64,000 bases of DNA from an uncultured Lachnospiraceae bacterium (GCA_934394615.1 CAKRRJ010000002.1:11145-75144); one strand, 5' to 3'. Counted from the first letter of the stretch, positions 46,973 to 55,588 are shown. Program-made: numbers and translations. Notes: generated by a model from the letters alone, not told the origin.

Positions 46973-48217
46973 TTATGATTCCGCGGCGCCTCCTCCGGTC
47001 ATAATGCCCTCCGGCGCCTCCCCGCTTCCTTTCAGCAGCAAAACCCCCAGTCCCGCCTTCGGCACAACTCCGACAACAATGCCATTGACGTTATTCGGAA
47101 TCACTGCGTCCACATCCGCGGCGGGATTGTTGTCACCCTGTGTGCAAAATGAAATATTTCCCGCCTCATCGCGCAGGACCTCCTTAATCCGGTGTGTGAC
47201 GGTAAAGTTTTCCCGGCTGAAATTAATGACATCCTCTTCTTTTAATCCGTAAATCTCCGACTCTTTTGAGATTTTCCGGATCAGCACCACGTCTCCCGGA
47301 CGGATTCCAGGCTCCATGCTGCCCGTGAGGACCACAGACGGGTAGACCGGGAATACGCCCACACAGAACCAGCAGAATGCCACAGCGGCAGCCAGTCCGG
47401 CAAACGAACGCCAAACGCCTCCCTTTCGCTCTTCCGGATCCATCCCCGGTCCATCTTCCAGTTCCAGTGACTCCCGGATCCACATGGCAAACACCACCGG
47501 ATACGCCATATCCACCGCGCTCTGCGCCAGCCATGGAAGCTCTGGCAAAAACGGGAAAAGACGCAGAAACAGCTCCGGCACCGCACTGTAAACCAGGGCA
47601 GATTTCCAGCCGCCGTGATACGCCAGAACAATCAGCGTACTGCTTTTTAAGAGAGCGGGAAGAACCTGCTGCACAAGAAACAAAAACAGCGCTTTTCCGT
47701 CCTGCACAAGCGATGCCCGCTTCAGGCTGATATCGGAACACGCAAAAAACACCGCCATCAACGCCAGAAGCAGGTATTTTTGTTTTCTCCTGTGCTTCTG
47801 CAGCCGAAAGAGTACGCCTGTCCCATAGGCGCGCGCGTATTCCCGGTATGCCAGGGACAACAGAAGCGGCACTATATTTCCGGCCATTCCTGCCGGGGAA
47901 TGGTCATATGGCGTTGCCGCAAGGCTTTTTAAAAAGATGCCTATCCCATAACAGAGCGCCAGATAAATGCCAGCCCCAGACCATGCATATCCCTGTACAA
48001 GTTCCTGGCCTCGCAGGCTCCCCGGCACATGGACCGCCGGGAGCACCAGAAGCGCCGCCATGCAGAGCAGGCACCAGTACGCGGGCAAAAGCCATGCACT
48101 CTGCTGAAAAAAATTGGCCAGAAACGGAGCAGACGGAATGTATACAAAAAGCAGGAGCAAAACCGCATATCTTCCATAATGCCGGCCGCGTCTTCGTCCT
48201 GTTTTCTGCCTTCTCAT
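46973..48217 (-). CDS. sipW: Signal peptidase I of the SipW type with N-terminal multi-helix domain
   Basis: A 414-aa membrane protein. Residues about 270-390 are an ER/archaeal-type signal peptidase: Ser300 in VVLTGSMEPGIRPGD, His342 in TVTHRIKEV (His in place of the bacterial Lys), and GDNNPAADVD with Asp362/Asp370. Residues 1-250 hold seven or so hydrophobic segments not found in short SipW proteins (about 190 aa). It should cleave the three W-T-D/N proteins encoded around it. The start overlaps the preceding stop (ATGA). Confidence 0.88.
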   Translation of the reverse strand: MRRQKTGRRRGRHYGRYAVLLLLFVYIPSAPFLANFFQQSAWLLPAYWCLLCMAALLVLPAVHVPGSLRGQELVQGYAWSGAGIYLALCYGIGIFLKSLAATPYDHSPAGMAGNIVPLLLSLAYREYARAYGTGVLFRLQKHRRKQKYLLLALMAVFFACSDISLKRASLVQDGKALFLFLVQQVLPALLKSSTLIVLAYHGGWKSALVYSAVPELFLRLFPFLPELPWLAQSAVDMAYPVVFAMWIRESLELEDGPGMDPEERKGGVWRSFAGLAAAVAFCWFCVGVFPVYPSVVLTGSMEPGIRPGDVVLIRKISKESEIYGLKEEDVINFSRENFTVTHRIKEVLRDEAGNISFCTQGDNNPAADVDAVIPNNVNGIVVGVVPKAGLGVLLLKGSGEAPEGIMTGGGAAES

Positions 48218-48486
48218 ACGTGATCATCCTCCGCTGCCGTTATTTGCTCCGGTACATATGCATCACCGCCTGCGCCATCCACTGCTTCCGCATCAGGCAA
48301 ACTATCTGTGTTTTCCGCTTCCGGCTCCTCTTCTTCTGTCTCCTGGATTTCCACCTCAACCGGCCACACCACCGCAATGTCTTCCCGGACTGTAATCCGG
48401 TCGGTCCAATATCCATAAGCCATATGCGCGGCTCCGGGAAGCAGCATCACCAAAACGGCCAGAACCGCTGTTTTCTTTTCTGTCAT
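48214..48486 (-). CDS. Small SipW-type exported protein
   Basis: A 90-aa protein: signal-like core AVLAVLVMLLPGAAHMAYG, then YWTD, the SipW recognition pattern, followed by a short, very acidic tail (Glu/Asp-rich). The ATG follows GGGGAGGTGACGGAAGA and overlaps the upstream stop (ATGA). Possibly a minor subunit or an anchor; function unknown. Confidence 0.7.
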   Translation of the reverse strand: MTEKKTAVLAVLVMLLPGAAHMAYGYWTDRITVREDIAVVWPVEVEIQETEEEEPEAENTDSLPDAEAVDGAGGDAYVPEQITAAEDDHV

Positions 48487-49253
48487 TCTTCCGTCACCTC
48501 CCCTGCCTGGCCCAGATACAGGTCGCATGAAACGCTGTAGATCACCGCCACGCCCATATCGCTGCCAATGCTTTCTCCGTCTGAAACCTCGGTTTCAAAC
48601 GAGATATCCATAAGTTCTGAAGACACTGGGACAAGCGCTCCCAGCTCCTCTTCCGTCATGACAAGCGTATCCGGCCGCCCGGCAAGCTCTTCCTGGGCAG
48701 CTGCATCCACCGTGAGCGTGATCATGCCATACGCTCCGTCTTCCCGCATTTCACTTTCCGCCTGAATGCTGCATGGCACCGGATCTTCAAACGCTTCCGC
48801 AAATGGATCCGTGAGCTCATAGCATGCCCCGCCGCTCACAAGCAGGATCTGTTCCGGTTTTAGTTCTGCCGTACTCTCCTGCATGGAACTTCCAATCTCC
48901 CAGACACTTTCTTCCTCTGCGCAGACAAGCGGAAATTCTACCCGGACCGCTCCGCCATCCGCGAGCAGCCCGGCAAGAATACTGTCTGTAAGGCGGATAT
49001 GCGCAAGCTTTCCCTCTTCCTCCGTCTCCAGCTCCATCTCCGATTCATTCTGAACCTCTCCCTCTGTGTCCAGAATGCTCACCAAAGCCGGCACGCCATC
49101 TGGAACCCGCATGCAGAACTGGTCCGTATCGAGATGCATGCTTGTTTCCAGACGGTTTGTCCAGGATGCGTAGACGCTCCCCATTCCGCAGAGCCCGGCC
49201 GCCATCAAAGCCATCAGGATAAACCGTTCCATCACTTTTCCCCGTCGTTTCAT
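48483..49253 (-). CDS. SipW-type exported protein, second subunit
   Basis: A 256-aa protein with a signal region LMALMAAGLCGMGSVYA followed by SWTN, a variant of the same recognition pattern. The mature part is acidic, without a known domain, and has Cys residues at about 47, 111, 145 and 161. The first ATG has GGGGAGAAAAGACT upstream. Its start overlaps the response-regulator stop (ATGA). Confidence 0.7.
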   Translation of the reverse strand: MKRRGKVMERFILMALMAAGLCGMGSVYASWTNRLETSMHLDTDQFCMRVPDGVPALVSILDTEGEVQNESEMELETEEEGKLAHIRLTDSILAGLLADGGAVRVEFPLVCAEEESVWEIGSSMQESTAELKPEQILLVSGGACYELTDPFAEAFEDPVPCSIQAESEMREDGAYGMITLTVDAAAQEELAGRPDTLVMTEEELGALVPVSSELMDISFETEVSDGESIGSDMGVAVIYSVSCDLYLGQAGEVTEE

Positions 49254-49918
49254 AGTCTTTTCTCCCCATCTGTGCCAGCCTGTGTTTCCAATTCCTCATC
49301 CCATTCTTTTGGCAGGGTCCTGCTCGCAAACAGCACCGCTTCCACCCGGTTTTTGAGACAGAGCTTGCCGAGAATACTTGTGATATGCTTTTTTACCGTT
49401 CCTTCCGATATGAAAAGAAGCTGCCCGATTTTTGCGTTGGCGTAGCCCCGGCTCAAAAGCCTGAGCACATCCAGCTCCCTTCCCGTCAGCACATCCAGTT
49501 TTTTCTTTTCCTCCTCTTCTGCCTCCATCGACTCAATCAGGCCGGAGGAATAAAATTTTCCGCCGCGCTCCACCACCTTTAATCCATACAGAATTTCATC
49601 CACAAACGCATCCTTCTGCACGCAGGCATCCACGCCAAGTTTTCTTGCCCGCTCAAAATCCCCGTTTTTCAGATTGGATGCGATCAGAAGTATCTTCACT
49701 GGTTTTTCCTGCTCCCGCAGCCAGCGCACAAACGTAAATCCACTTTCCTTCCTCAGTTTCAGATCCACAAACGCCATATCCACCCTGCCGTGTTCCATGC
49801 AGGCCACTGCCTCTTTCACATTGCCTGCCTGCACAACCTGTTCTTCCGGCCGGTACATCCGGATCACGGATTCCAGTCCCTGACGGGACAGCGGATGATC
49901 ATCCAGCACCAGGATCAT
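49250..49918 (-). CDS. NarL/LuxR-family response regulator
   Basis: A 222-aa regulator. The receiver domain has Asp6/Asp7, phospho-acceptor Asp52 (AFVDLKL) and Lys102. A charged linker (133-141) leads to a LuxR-type helix-turn-helix (LTGRELDVLRLLSRGYANAK, then GTVKKHI). It heads the SipW operon and overlaps its second gene, so it very likely controls it. No histidine kinase is nearby. ATG 49918 follows AAAGGAGGAATCAGGCT. Confidence 0.93.
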   Translation of the reverse strand: MILVLDDHPLSRQGLESVIRMYRPEEQVVQAGNVKEAVACMEHGRVDMAFVDLKLRKESGFTFVRWLREQEKPVKILLIASNLKNGDFERARKLGVDACVQKDAFVDEILYGLKVVERGGKFYSSGLIESMEAEEEEKKKLDVLTGRELDVLRLLSRGYANAKIGQLLFISEGTVKKHITSILGKLCLKNRVEAVLFASRTLPKEWDEELETQAGTDGEKRL

Positions 49919-49947
49919 AGCCTGATTCCTCCTTTCTGTTCTGCTGC

Positions 49948-49987
49948 CGCAAAATTGACCCCAGAACATGACAGGGCCATTTTTGCG
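49948..49987. promoter_or_regulatory. Inverted repeat in the leader of the response-regulator operon
   Basis: CGCAAAA (49948-49954) and TTTTGCG (49981-49987) with an inner CCC/GGG pairing. It is 30-70 bp upstream of the regulator start and could be its own operator or an RNA stem. Confidence 0.35.
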
Positions 49988-50091
49988 ACAGACGCCTCTC
50001 AAGTATCTTTATATGCAGGAATGCCGCAGAAGATGCCAAAAAACGCTTTTCCTACATATCCTAATAGAAAGAAACCCTCACAGGAGGAAAT

Positions 50092-50898
50092 ATGATGCCG
50101 CAGGTTCCATCCTGGATCCGCTTTCAGGAACTTTATATAGAGCAGGAAAAATCTCATAAAAGAAAGGTGGCAGTCTGCCGGGTCATGCTCCTGGTCCTGT
50201 TTCTCGCCGTCTGGGAACTCGCTGCCTCGCTGAATCTGATCGACGATTTCATTTTCAGTTCCCCGTCCCGGGTTTTCCTTTGTTTCTTTCAGATGGTACG
50301 CGACGGAAGCATGCTCTCCCACATCAGCATCACACTGTTTGAGACAGCTGTGAGCTTTCTGATTGTGACATTTTTAGGAATCTCGGCTGCTGTGCTCCTG
50401 TGGGCCAGCCGCAGTATCTCCGAGATTGCAGAACCCTATCTTGTCATGCTCAACAGCCTTCCAAAATCCGCGCTCGCTCCTATGCTGATCGTCTGGATGG
50501 GCGCCCGCGTGCACACGATCATCGCAGCCGCGGTATCAGTTGCCGTGTTCGGCTCCATTCTGACACTGCATAACGGCTTTCTCGCCATGGATCCGGATAA
50601 GATCCGGCTCGTCTATGCGCTTGGCGGAAACAAAAAGGATGTTCTCTTCAAAGTACTGCTCCCCGGCTCCGTGCCCCTTATCATCAATAACATGAAAGTG
50701 AATGTGGGCCTGTGCCTGGTCGGGGTCATCATCGGGGAATTTCTCGCGGCGAGACGCGGGCTTGGCTATCTTATTATTTACGGAAGCCAGGTATTTCAGC
50801 TTGACTGTGTCATGCTCTCCATCGTCCTTTTGTGCCTGTTCTCCGCCCTCCTCTATAAACTGATTGCCCGCGCGGAACATAGGGAAAAGACCCGCTAA
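50092..50898 (+). CDS. ABC transporter permease (SsuC/TauC-like), orphan
   Basis: A 268-aa inner-membrane permease with about six helices. The cytoplasmic coupling loop LVYALGGNKKDVLFKVLLPGSVP matches the EAA motif of nitrate/sulfonate/taurine-type importers (BPD_transp_1 family). It is one of only two plus-strand genes here and has no ATPase or binding-protein gene beside it, so the partners must be elsewhere and the substrate is unknown. Ribosome site AGGAGGAAAT; either of two adjacent ATGs could be used. Confidence 0.85.
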   Translation: MMPQVPSWIRFQELYIEQEKSHKRKVAVCRVMLLVLFLAVWELAASLNLIDDFIFSSPSRVFLCFFQMVRDGSMLSHISITLFETAVSFLIVTFLGISAAVLLWASRSISEIAEPYLVMLNSLPKSALAPMLIVWMGARVHTIIAAAVSVAVFGSILTLHNGFLAMDPDKIRLVYALGGNKKDVLFKVLLPGSVPLIINNMKVNVGLCLVGVIIGEFLAARRGLGYLIIYGSQVFQLDCVMLSIVLLCLFSALLYKLIARAEHREKTR

Positions 50899-50915
50899 AT
50901 CGAATTTCCGGCACG

Positions 50916-50968
50916 CAAAAAGCCCTGCGGCTATCCTTCACGAATGCCGCAGGGCTGCTCTCTTTTTA
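50916..50968. terminator. Bidirectional terminator between permease and yitT-like gene
   Basis: A perfect 11-bp stem AGCCCTGCGGC/GCCGCAGGGCT (50921-50956) with an A-run before and a T-run after, serving both convergent genes. Confidence 0.85.
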
Positions 50969-50977
50969 TACGTTTGT

Positions 50978-51847
50978 TTAGTTGCTTAAAAATCCTTTTC
51001 CGATGATCTCACTGGAGTTGGAGATCAGAATAAATGCGGTTGGCTCCACTGCCTTGATGTAGTTGCGCAGGCGCACTGCCTGGCTGCGCTTCATTGTCGT
51101 CATGATGACGGTCTTGCTGTGATGGGAAAACGCGCCCTGTGCCTTGTAAACGGTAGCACTGCGATTGAGATCCTTGATGATAAAATCACAGATCGGATCC
51201 GGGTCATCGCAAATAATATTAAAGCATTTACAGAGATTGATATTCTCGATAACGCCATCGATCACAAGTGATTTTGCCATCAGGCCCAGCGAAGAATACA
51301 GGCCCGTGGTCGGTCCGAACACGAAAAACGACATTGCCACAGAGGTGATATCCACCACCAGGAGGGCGGTTCCGATGTTCATGCTGGAATGTGCCTTTAA
51401 GATCATCGCGATAATGTCGGTTCCGCCGCTGGACGCGCCGATATTAAACAAAATCGCAGATCCGATTGCTGGAAGGAAGATCGCAAAGATGAGTTCCAGC
51501 ATCGGCTGGTCGGTGATGGTTCCTGTTAACGGAACAAAGCGGTCCAGCGCGCTTAAGCTGAAGGACATCAGCATGCTGGAATAAACGGTCTTGATTCCCA
51601 CATCGGTTCCCAGGAACAGAAAGCCCAGAACCAGGAGTCCGGTGTTCACGATAAACGTAAAGTCACTGGCATTCATGCCGGTGAGTCTGCTGACGACGGA
51701 CGAAAAACCCGTAACACCGCCAAATGAAAAGTTATTCGGGAACTTAAAAAAGTAAATTCCCACTACCATGATCCAGATGCTCACCGTGATGAGCGCATAC
51801 TCCACGATTTTTCGCTTAACTGGATCTTCAATCTGCTGTGTAGCCAT
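50978..51847 (-). CDS. YitT-family membrane protein (DUF2179)
   Basis: A 289-aa protein with five or six membrane helices and the family marks GGVTGFS, GASSGGTDI, then a C-terminal cytosolic DUF2179 domain (KTVIMTTMKRSQAVRLRNYIK). Transport function is suspected but not established. ATG 51847 has GGGGGAGAAT; the frame upstream runs through a structured leader and is rejected. Confidence 0.88.
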   Translation of the reverse strand: MATQQIEDPVKRKIVEYALITVSIWIMVVGIYFFKFPNNFSFGGVTGFSSVVSRLTGMNASDFTFIVNTGLLVLGFLFLGTDVGIKTVYSSMLMSFSLSALDRFVPLTGTITDQPMLELIFAIFLPAIGSAILFNIGASSGGTDIIAMILKAHSSMNIGTALLVVDITSVAMSFFVFGPTTGLYSSLGLMAKSLVIDGVIENINLCKCFNIICDDPDPICDFIIKDLNRSATVYKAQGAFSHHSKTVIMTTMKRSQAVRLRNYIKAVEPTAFILISNSSEIIGKGFLSN

Positions 51848-51899
51848 ATTCTCCCCCAAAATCTGATTCTTTTTTGCCCCAATAGGCACCAAAAGGCAG

Positions 51900-51961
51900 A
51901 ACGAGTTATTGCCTCTCTCATCTGCCAGAGAGACTATAACTCGTTCCCATGTAAAAGACAA
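51900..51961 (-). promoter_or_regulatory. Promoter with overlapping inverted repeat, yitT-like gene
   Basis: TTGTCT (51956-51961), 17-bp spacer, TATAGT (51933-51938). A perfect 10-bp inverted repeat AACGAGTTAT (51900-51909) / ATAACTCGTT (51936-51945) covers the -10, with an inner CTCTCT/AGAGAG pair. It looks like an operator; as RNA, GGCAG in the loop could pair with CUGCC just after the stem. Confidence 0.5.
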
Positions 51962-51982
51962 ACACTATTCTTATTGGCTTAA

Positions 51983-52034
51983 TTACAGCATTTTTATTGT
52001 GTCATTATTCTATTTTTATCGTGTCAGGCTGTAA
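51983..52034. repeat. Direct repeats bracketed by an inverted repeat
   Basis: Two 14-bp direct repeats ATTTTTATYGTGTC (51990-52003 and 52012-52025, 22-bp period) lie between TTACAGC (51983-51989) and GCTGTAA (52028-52034). They sit upstream of the yitT-like promoter and may bind a regulator. Confidence 0.45.
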
Positions 52035-52065
52035 TGTGCATCTGTCTTTCTGACACATACACAGT

Positions 52066-53736
52066 TTATCTTTCGTCCTCTCCAGACACATCTTCCGGTC
52101 CGGCTGGTTCCAATTGTGGACGGCCTCCGCCGCTCCAGCTCTGGCGCGCCACATAGCTGTCCGCCGCCATGCTCTGCATTTCTTTCATTTTCTTTCCTTT
52201 TGGGTCCACACGCTTCCACAGCGTATAGGCACTGGTCTGCTTCGCGTCACTCCAGGAAAGCGCCTCTCCCGCACAGTACGGGAAGTAAAGATCGGCGTAA
52301 AGGGATGCCATCTGTGCCTTCAGATCATCCGGCACCAGGGTAATCGTCTGCTTTACCTGTTCTCGGATTACGGATTTCGCGTACTGCAAAGACCAGTCCG
52401 CAAAATTTAAAAGCTCCGGATTTTCTGAACCCTGTTCCTTTGCCCAGGCCGCCACATCGGCATGTCCCGTCTCAAATGTCATCGTGTCGTTTAAGTCCCA
52501 GCTCAGCATGCCATACTGGTTGCCCGGAAACGAATACGGTCCCAGAACAATCTCGTGGATCCCTTCTCCCGTTCCCGACACACCCGGCTCCTTTGTGTGC
52601 TCCCGGATCCTCTGTACATGGAGATGTCCGCTGATAAACAGAGGTACCTGGTACTTTTCCAACAGCGCCGTGACTTCCGGCCCGTTCTCCATCTCACACT
52701 GCGTTGTAAACAGGCGGCTCTCCTGCAAAAGGTTATGATGCGCCAGCACAATGACCTGAATGCCATTCTCCTTCGCTACCTGAAGATGAACTTCCATCCA
52801 TTTGAGTGTTGCCTCGCTGATCCGTCCCTCCACATGGTTTCCGTCATCGTAAATACAGGAATCCATCATCAGAAGCCAGTGATATGGGTCGAGCGGATAA
52901 ACATAACTTAAGGATGCTTCATCGCGGTTCGGTGACTGGTCATAGCCAAACTGGTGATAGATCTCGTAAAAATCATCTGCAGTTTCCAGATATTCTGCCG
53001 GTTCCCGCATCTCACCAAAATACGTTGACGCGTTTTTATTCTGCATATCGTGATTTCCCGGGATCACCACCACCGGAATCCCCGCATCCTGTACCTCCTG
53101 CAGTTTTTCTGCCAGCAGCTGATGGTTTATTTTCTCTCCGTTCAAGGTAAGATCCCCGGTGAGGGCCAGCGCAGTCGGATGTGTCTCGATGGCTGTCTCG
53201 ACCAGGGTATCCAGCATTTCCTCACTGTACTGGTCGATTTTGCCATCGTCGTGCTCCACCATGCTCCAGAACGCCTTTCCGTCGTCGTGGGTGGTGCTGC
53301 TCATAAAATGAAGGTCCGAAGCCAGCATCAGAGTCGGAGGCTCATATGGCTTTTCGGTTTCTGTCTCCGCCTGCTCCTCTGTATTTCCTGCCCCCTGCGC
53401 TCTGCGGCGCTGTCTCTGCTGTCTGCGGTACTCCGCAAGCCATTCCTGACGCTCCTGTTCCAGACGGGCCTGGCGTTCTTCCTCTGACTCCTGACCGTCG
53501 TCTTTGCGTTCCTGTTCACCTGTTCCGTTCTGGTCACCGTTTGTCCCAGGTGTTCCAGGCTCTGTCTCACCGGCATTCCCGGTTTCTGTTCCTGCCTGTA
53601 CGCTGCTCTCCTGCGCTGTAGTTTCATGGTTTCCGCCTGCCTGGCGGTTTAACACGCCAAGAAGCCACACAATCCCGACGCAGATTAAAAGCAAAGCCCC
53701 ATAGATCAGGGCGGTAATTTTTTTGTAATGTTTCAT
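52066..53736 (-). CDS. Membrane-anchored metallophosphoesterase
   Basis: A 556-aa protein with one N-terminal helix (about residues 7-27), then a long disordered Glu/Gln/Gly/Thr-rich stretch (about 30-115), then a calcineurin-type phosphoesterase: LASDLHFM, LTGDLTLNG, GNHD, LAHHN, GHLHV. These give the two-metal site. It acts outside the membrane; the substrate is unknown. ATG 53736 follows GACAGGAGTT; a longer frame upstream crosses a terminator and is rejected. Confidence 0.9.
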   Translation of the reverse strand: MKHYKKITALIYGALLLICVGIVWLLGVLNRQAGGNHETTAQESSVQAGTETGNAGETEPGTPGTNGDQNGTGEQERKDDGQESEEERQARLEQERQEWLAEYRRQQRQRRRAQGAGNTEEQAETETEKPYEPPTLMLASDLHFMSSTTHDDGKAFWSMVEHDDGKIDQYSEEMLDTLVETAIETHPTALALTGDLTLNGEKINHQLLAEKLQEVQDAGIPVVVIPGNHDMQNKNASTYFGEMREPAEYLETADDFYEIYHQFGYDQSPNRDEASLSYVYPLDPYHWLLMMDSCIYDDGNHVEGRISEATLKWMEVHLQVAKENGIQVIVLAHHNLLQESRLFTTQCEMENGPEVTALLEKYQVPLFISGHLHVQRIREHTKEPGVSGTGEGIHEIVLGPYSFPGNQYGMLSWDLNDTMTFETGHADVAAWAKEQGSENPELLNFADWSLQYAKSVIREQVKQTITLVPDDLKAQMASLYADLYFPYCAGEALSWSDAKQTSAYTLWKRVDPKGKKMKEMQSMAADSYVARQSWSGGGRPQLEPAGPEDVSGEDER

Positions 53737-53787
53737 AACTCCTGTCTTAATCCTCTTTTCCGTCTGGCGTGATCCCTTAATATAATG

Positions 53788-53812
53788 AAAAAGAATCCGG
53801 CAAGCCGGATTC
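53788..53812 (-). terminator. Strong hairpin with T-run before the phosphoesterase gene
   Basis: GAATCCGGC/GCCGGATTC with a tight loop, then TTTTT on the minus strand. It stops any transcript coming through the 53815-53930 structured region, 52 bp before the phosphoesterase start. Confidence 0.7.
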
Positions 53813-53814
53813 TC

Positions 53815-53915
53815 GCGCCGAGGCGCGGTTGCTTCGGCAACCATCTACCATTGCGCCGAGTGCGCATCCCTGCGGAGCGCTTTTTGTATGATAGGACGCA
53901 ATTTCCTATCATACA
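53815..53915. repeat. Structured intergenic element of stacked hairpins
   Basis: The gap between galK and the phosphoesterase gene holds CGCGCC/GGCGCG, GGTTGC-TTCG-GCAACC, GCGC-A-TCC/GGA-GCGC and a perfect 13-bp stem TTGTATGATAGGA/TCCTATCATACAA, with GCGCCGAG repeated. No open gene is convincing. It looks like a dispersed intergenic repeat or a small structured RNA, closed by the 53788-53812 terminator. Only one copy was noticed in the window. Confidence 0.5.
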
Positions 53916-53920
53916 AAAAA

Positions 53921-53944
53921 CGGGCGGTATCACTACCGCCCGCC
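53921..53944 (-). terminator. Terminator of galK
   Basis: CGGGCGGT, loop, ACCGCCCG, then TTTTTT on the minus strand, 40 bp after the galK stop. Confidence 0.85.
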
Positions 53945-53984
53945 ATCATATCACAAATTGACGAAAAAGAAAAGGTTCGAATTG

Positions 53985-55274
53985 TTAGATAATATCATTC
54001 ACGCACACTGCGCCATACGGCCGGATGCTCATCCGGTACGCGCTGCCTGCGCCCATGGCATGCTCGATATAGTCGATATACTCGTCCACAATATCATTTG
54101 GCAGCATTGCCATGATGACGCCCGCAAAGCCGCCGCCGTGGATGCGGCATGCGCCGCGCTGCTTTTCTGCAATGAACAGCTCAGTCAGTGCCAGGGCAAT
54201 GGAGATTCCCTGCTCCTGCACGCTTGCCGTGGTGTAGCAGTTCTGCAGCCACTTCCAGGAAGAGTTTCCGGATGCCGTAATGTTAGCCAGGAAGTCTGAG
54301 AAACGGTTTTCCTTCAAATCTGCAACCATGGCCTCAACCCGCTTATTCTCCTCAAAGAAGTGAAGGGCACGCATCACGGAACGGTCACCTGCAAATGCAC
54401 GGACTTCCTGAATGTTATCGATAACCTGCTGCTCAGTCACTTCAGCGCAGACTTCCTTTCCAAAGAACTGTGCTACTTTCTTCATCTCGTTCGGAACAGA
54501 AGAATAATCCGCGCTTAAGTCTGCATGGCCCTTTCCGGTCTGCACAATGATGAGGCTGTGGTTCTGGGACGCAAAATCAAAATCAATCTTTTCCACCTTC
54601 GGCTCAGTCGGCTTCAGGAAATCGATGGTGATGAGGCCGCCAACCGCGCAGGCCATCTGGTCCAGAAGTCCGGAACCCTTGTCCCAGTATACATTCTCCG
54701 CATATTTTCCAATGTGAGCATACGCAACGGTATCCATGCGGCCCTCGTTAAAGAAACGGTTTAACATGGAGCACAGCAGCATCTCAAACGATGCGGAAGA
54801 ACTCACGCCCGCGGAGCTGATAACATTGCTGGTGATGTAGGCATCAAAACCGCCAACCTCATAACCAGACTCCTGGAAACCTTTTAATAAGCCCTTTACA
54901 AGATCTACCGTTCCTGCTTTTTTGGCACTCGGCTCCAGCTCGTTTAAGTCAATGGTAAATTTCTGGTGGAATGTCTCACTGATGATGTTGACTTTATTCG
55001 ACTCATTCTTTGCGGCAATTCCCACGCAGTCCAGGTTGATGCTTCCTGCCAGAACCTTGCCATGGTTATGGTCGGTGTGGTTTCCGCTGATTTCTGTTCT
55101 GCCCGGTGAACTGAACATAAGAATGTCTTTCTCACCGAAATTTTCCTGGAATTTTTTTACCAGATCTTCGTAACGGCAGATATTCTCCTCTGCCTTATCC
55201 GCGCCGTACAGTTCGCACATACGGGTATTTGCTGCTTCTGACCGTAACAGTTCCAATGTTTTTGCTGTGTTCAT
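53985..55274 (-). CDS. galK: Galactokinase
   Basis: A 429-aa GHMP kinase: galactose + ATP to galactose-1-phosphate (Leloir pathway). The galactokinase signature GRTEISGNHTDHNHG, the ATP-binding SSAGVSSSASFE and the C-terminal GGGFAGVIMAML are present. The N-terminus is about 40 residues longer than E. coli GalK, as is usual in this group. No galE/galT is nearby; galK is a single-gene unit with its own promoter and terminator. Confidence 0.95.
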   Translation of the reverse strand: MNTAKTLELLRSEAANTRMCELYGADKAEENICRYEDLVKKFQENFGEKDILMFSSPGRTEISGNHTDHNHGKVLAGSINLDCVGIAAKNESNKVNIISETFHQKFTIDLNELEPSAKKAGTVDLVKGLLKGFQESGYEVGGFDAYITSNVISSAGVSSSASFEMLLCSMLNRFFNEGRMDTVAYAHIGKYAENVYWDKGSGLLDQMACAVGGLITIDFLKPTEPKVEKIDFDFASQNHSLIIVQTGKGHADLSADYSSVPNEMKKVAQFFGKEVCAEVTEQQVIDNIQEVRAFAGDRSVMRALHFFEENKRVEAMVADLKENRFSDFLANITASGNSSWKWLQNCYTTASVQEQGISIALALTELFIAEKQRGACRIHGGGFAGVIMAMLPNDIVDEYIDYIEHAMGAGSAYRMSIRPYGAVCVNDII

Positions 55275-55588
55275 CCTTTACCCCTCCGTTTTCTCCATGC
55301 AGGCCCGGTCCGTCCGTTTTCCACGATGCGTTCCGTCCGTGCAAAAATCCCCTCGGCAGTTTTCCATTCTGACCACTCTTTCTGGTCCTCTGCCGATCTT
55401 AGCTTCCAGTATACCACACCGTTTGTTTCCCGGACAATAGAATATTCTTTTCGTTGTCTGCGTTTTTTTACGGTCGTGCGGTCTGGGTTACAGCAAACAC
55501 GCAAACCGGCAAAGCAGATCCCGGTCATCTATGGTATACTGTATGGAAAAGGAACCGAAAATTCCCGCAAAAGAAAGGAAATACACAC
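55275..55588. other. Divergent promoter region galK / radical SAM gene
   Basis: This 314-bp gap holds the galK promoter to the left and, on the plus strand, an extended -10 TGG-TATACT (55535-55540) for the radical SAM gene with a weak -35. An 85-codon minus-strand frame (55271-55528) is not convincing because the galK promoter lies inside it. Confidence 0.55.
55408..55437 (-). promoter_or_regulatory. Promoter of galK
   Basis: TTGTCC (55432-55437), 18-bp spacer, TATACT (55408-55413) with an extended -10 (TGG before TATACT). The leader is about 130 nt. Confidence 0.6.

Noticed and set aside
53733-53933. 66-codon frame in the hairpin block
   Set aside because: Consists of stem-loop sequence and a terminator; no start signal.
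55271-55528. 85-codon minus-strand frame just before galK, overlapping it by ATGA
   Set aside because: The galK promoter lies inside it, there is no ribosome site, and the product resembles nothing. Treated as leader.
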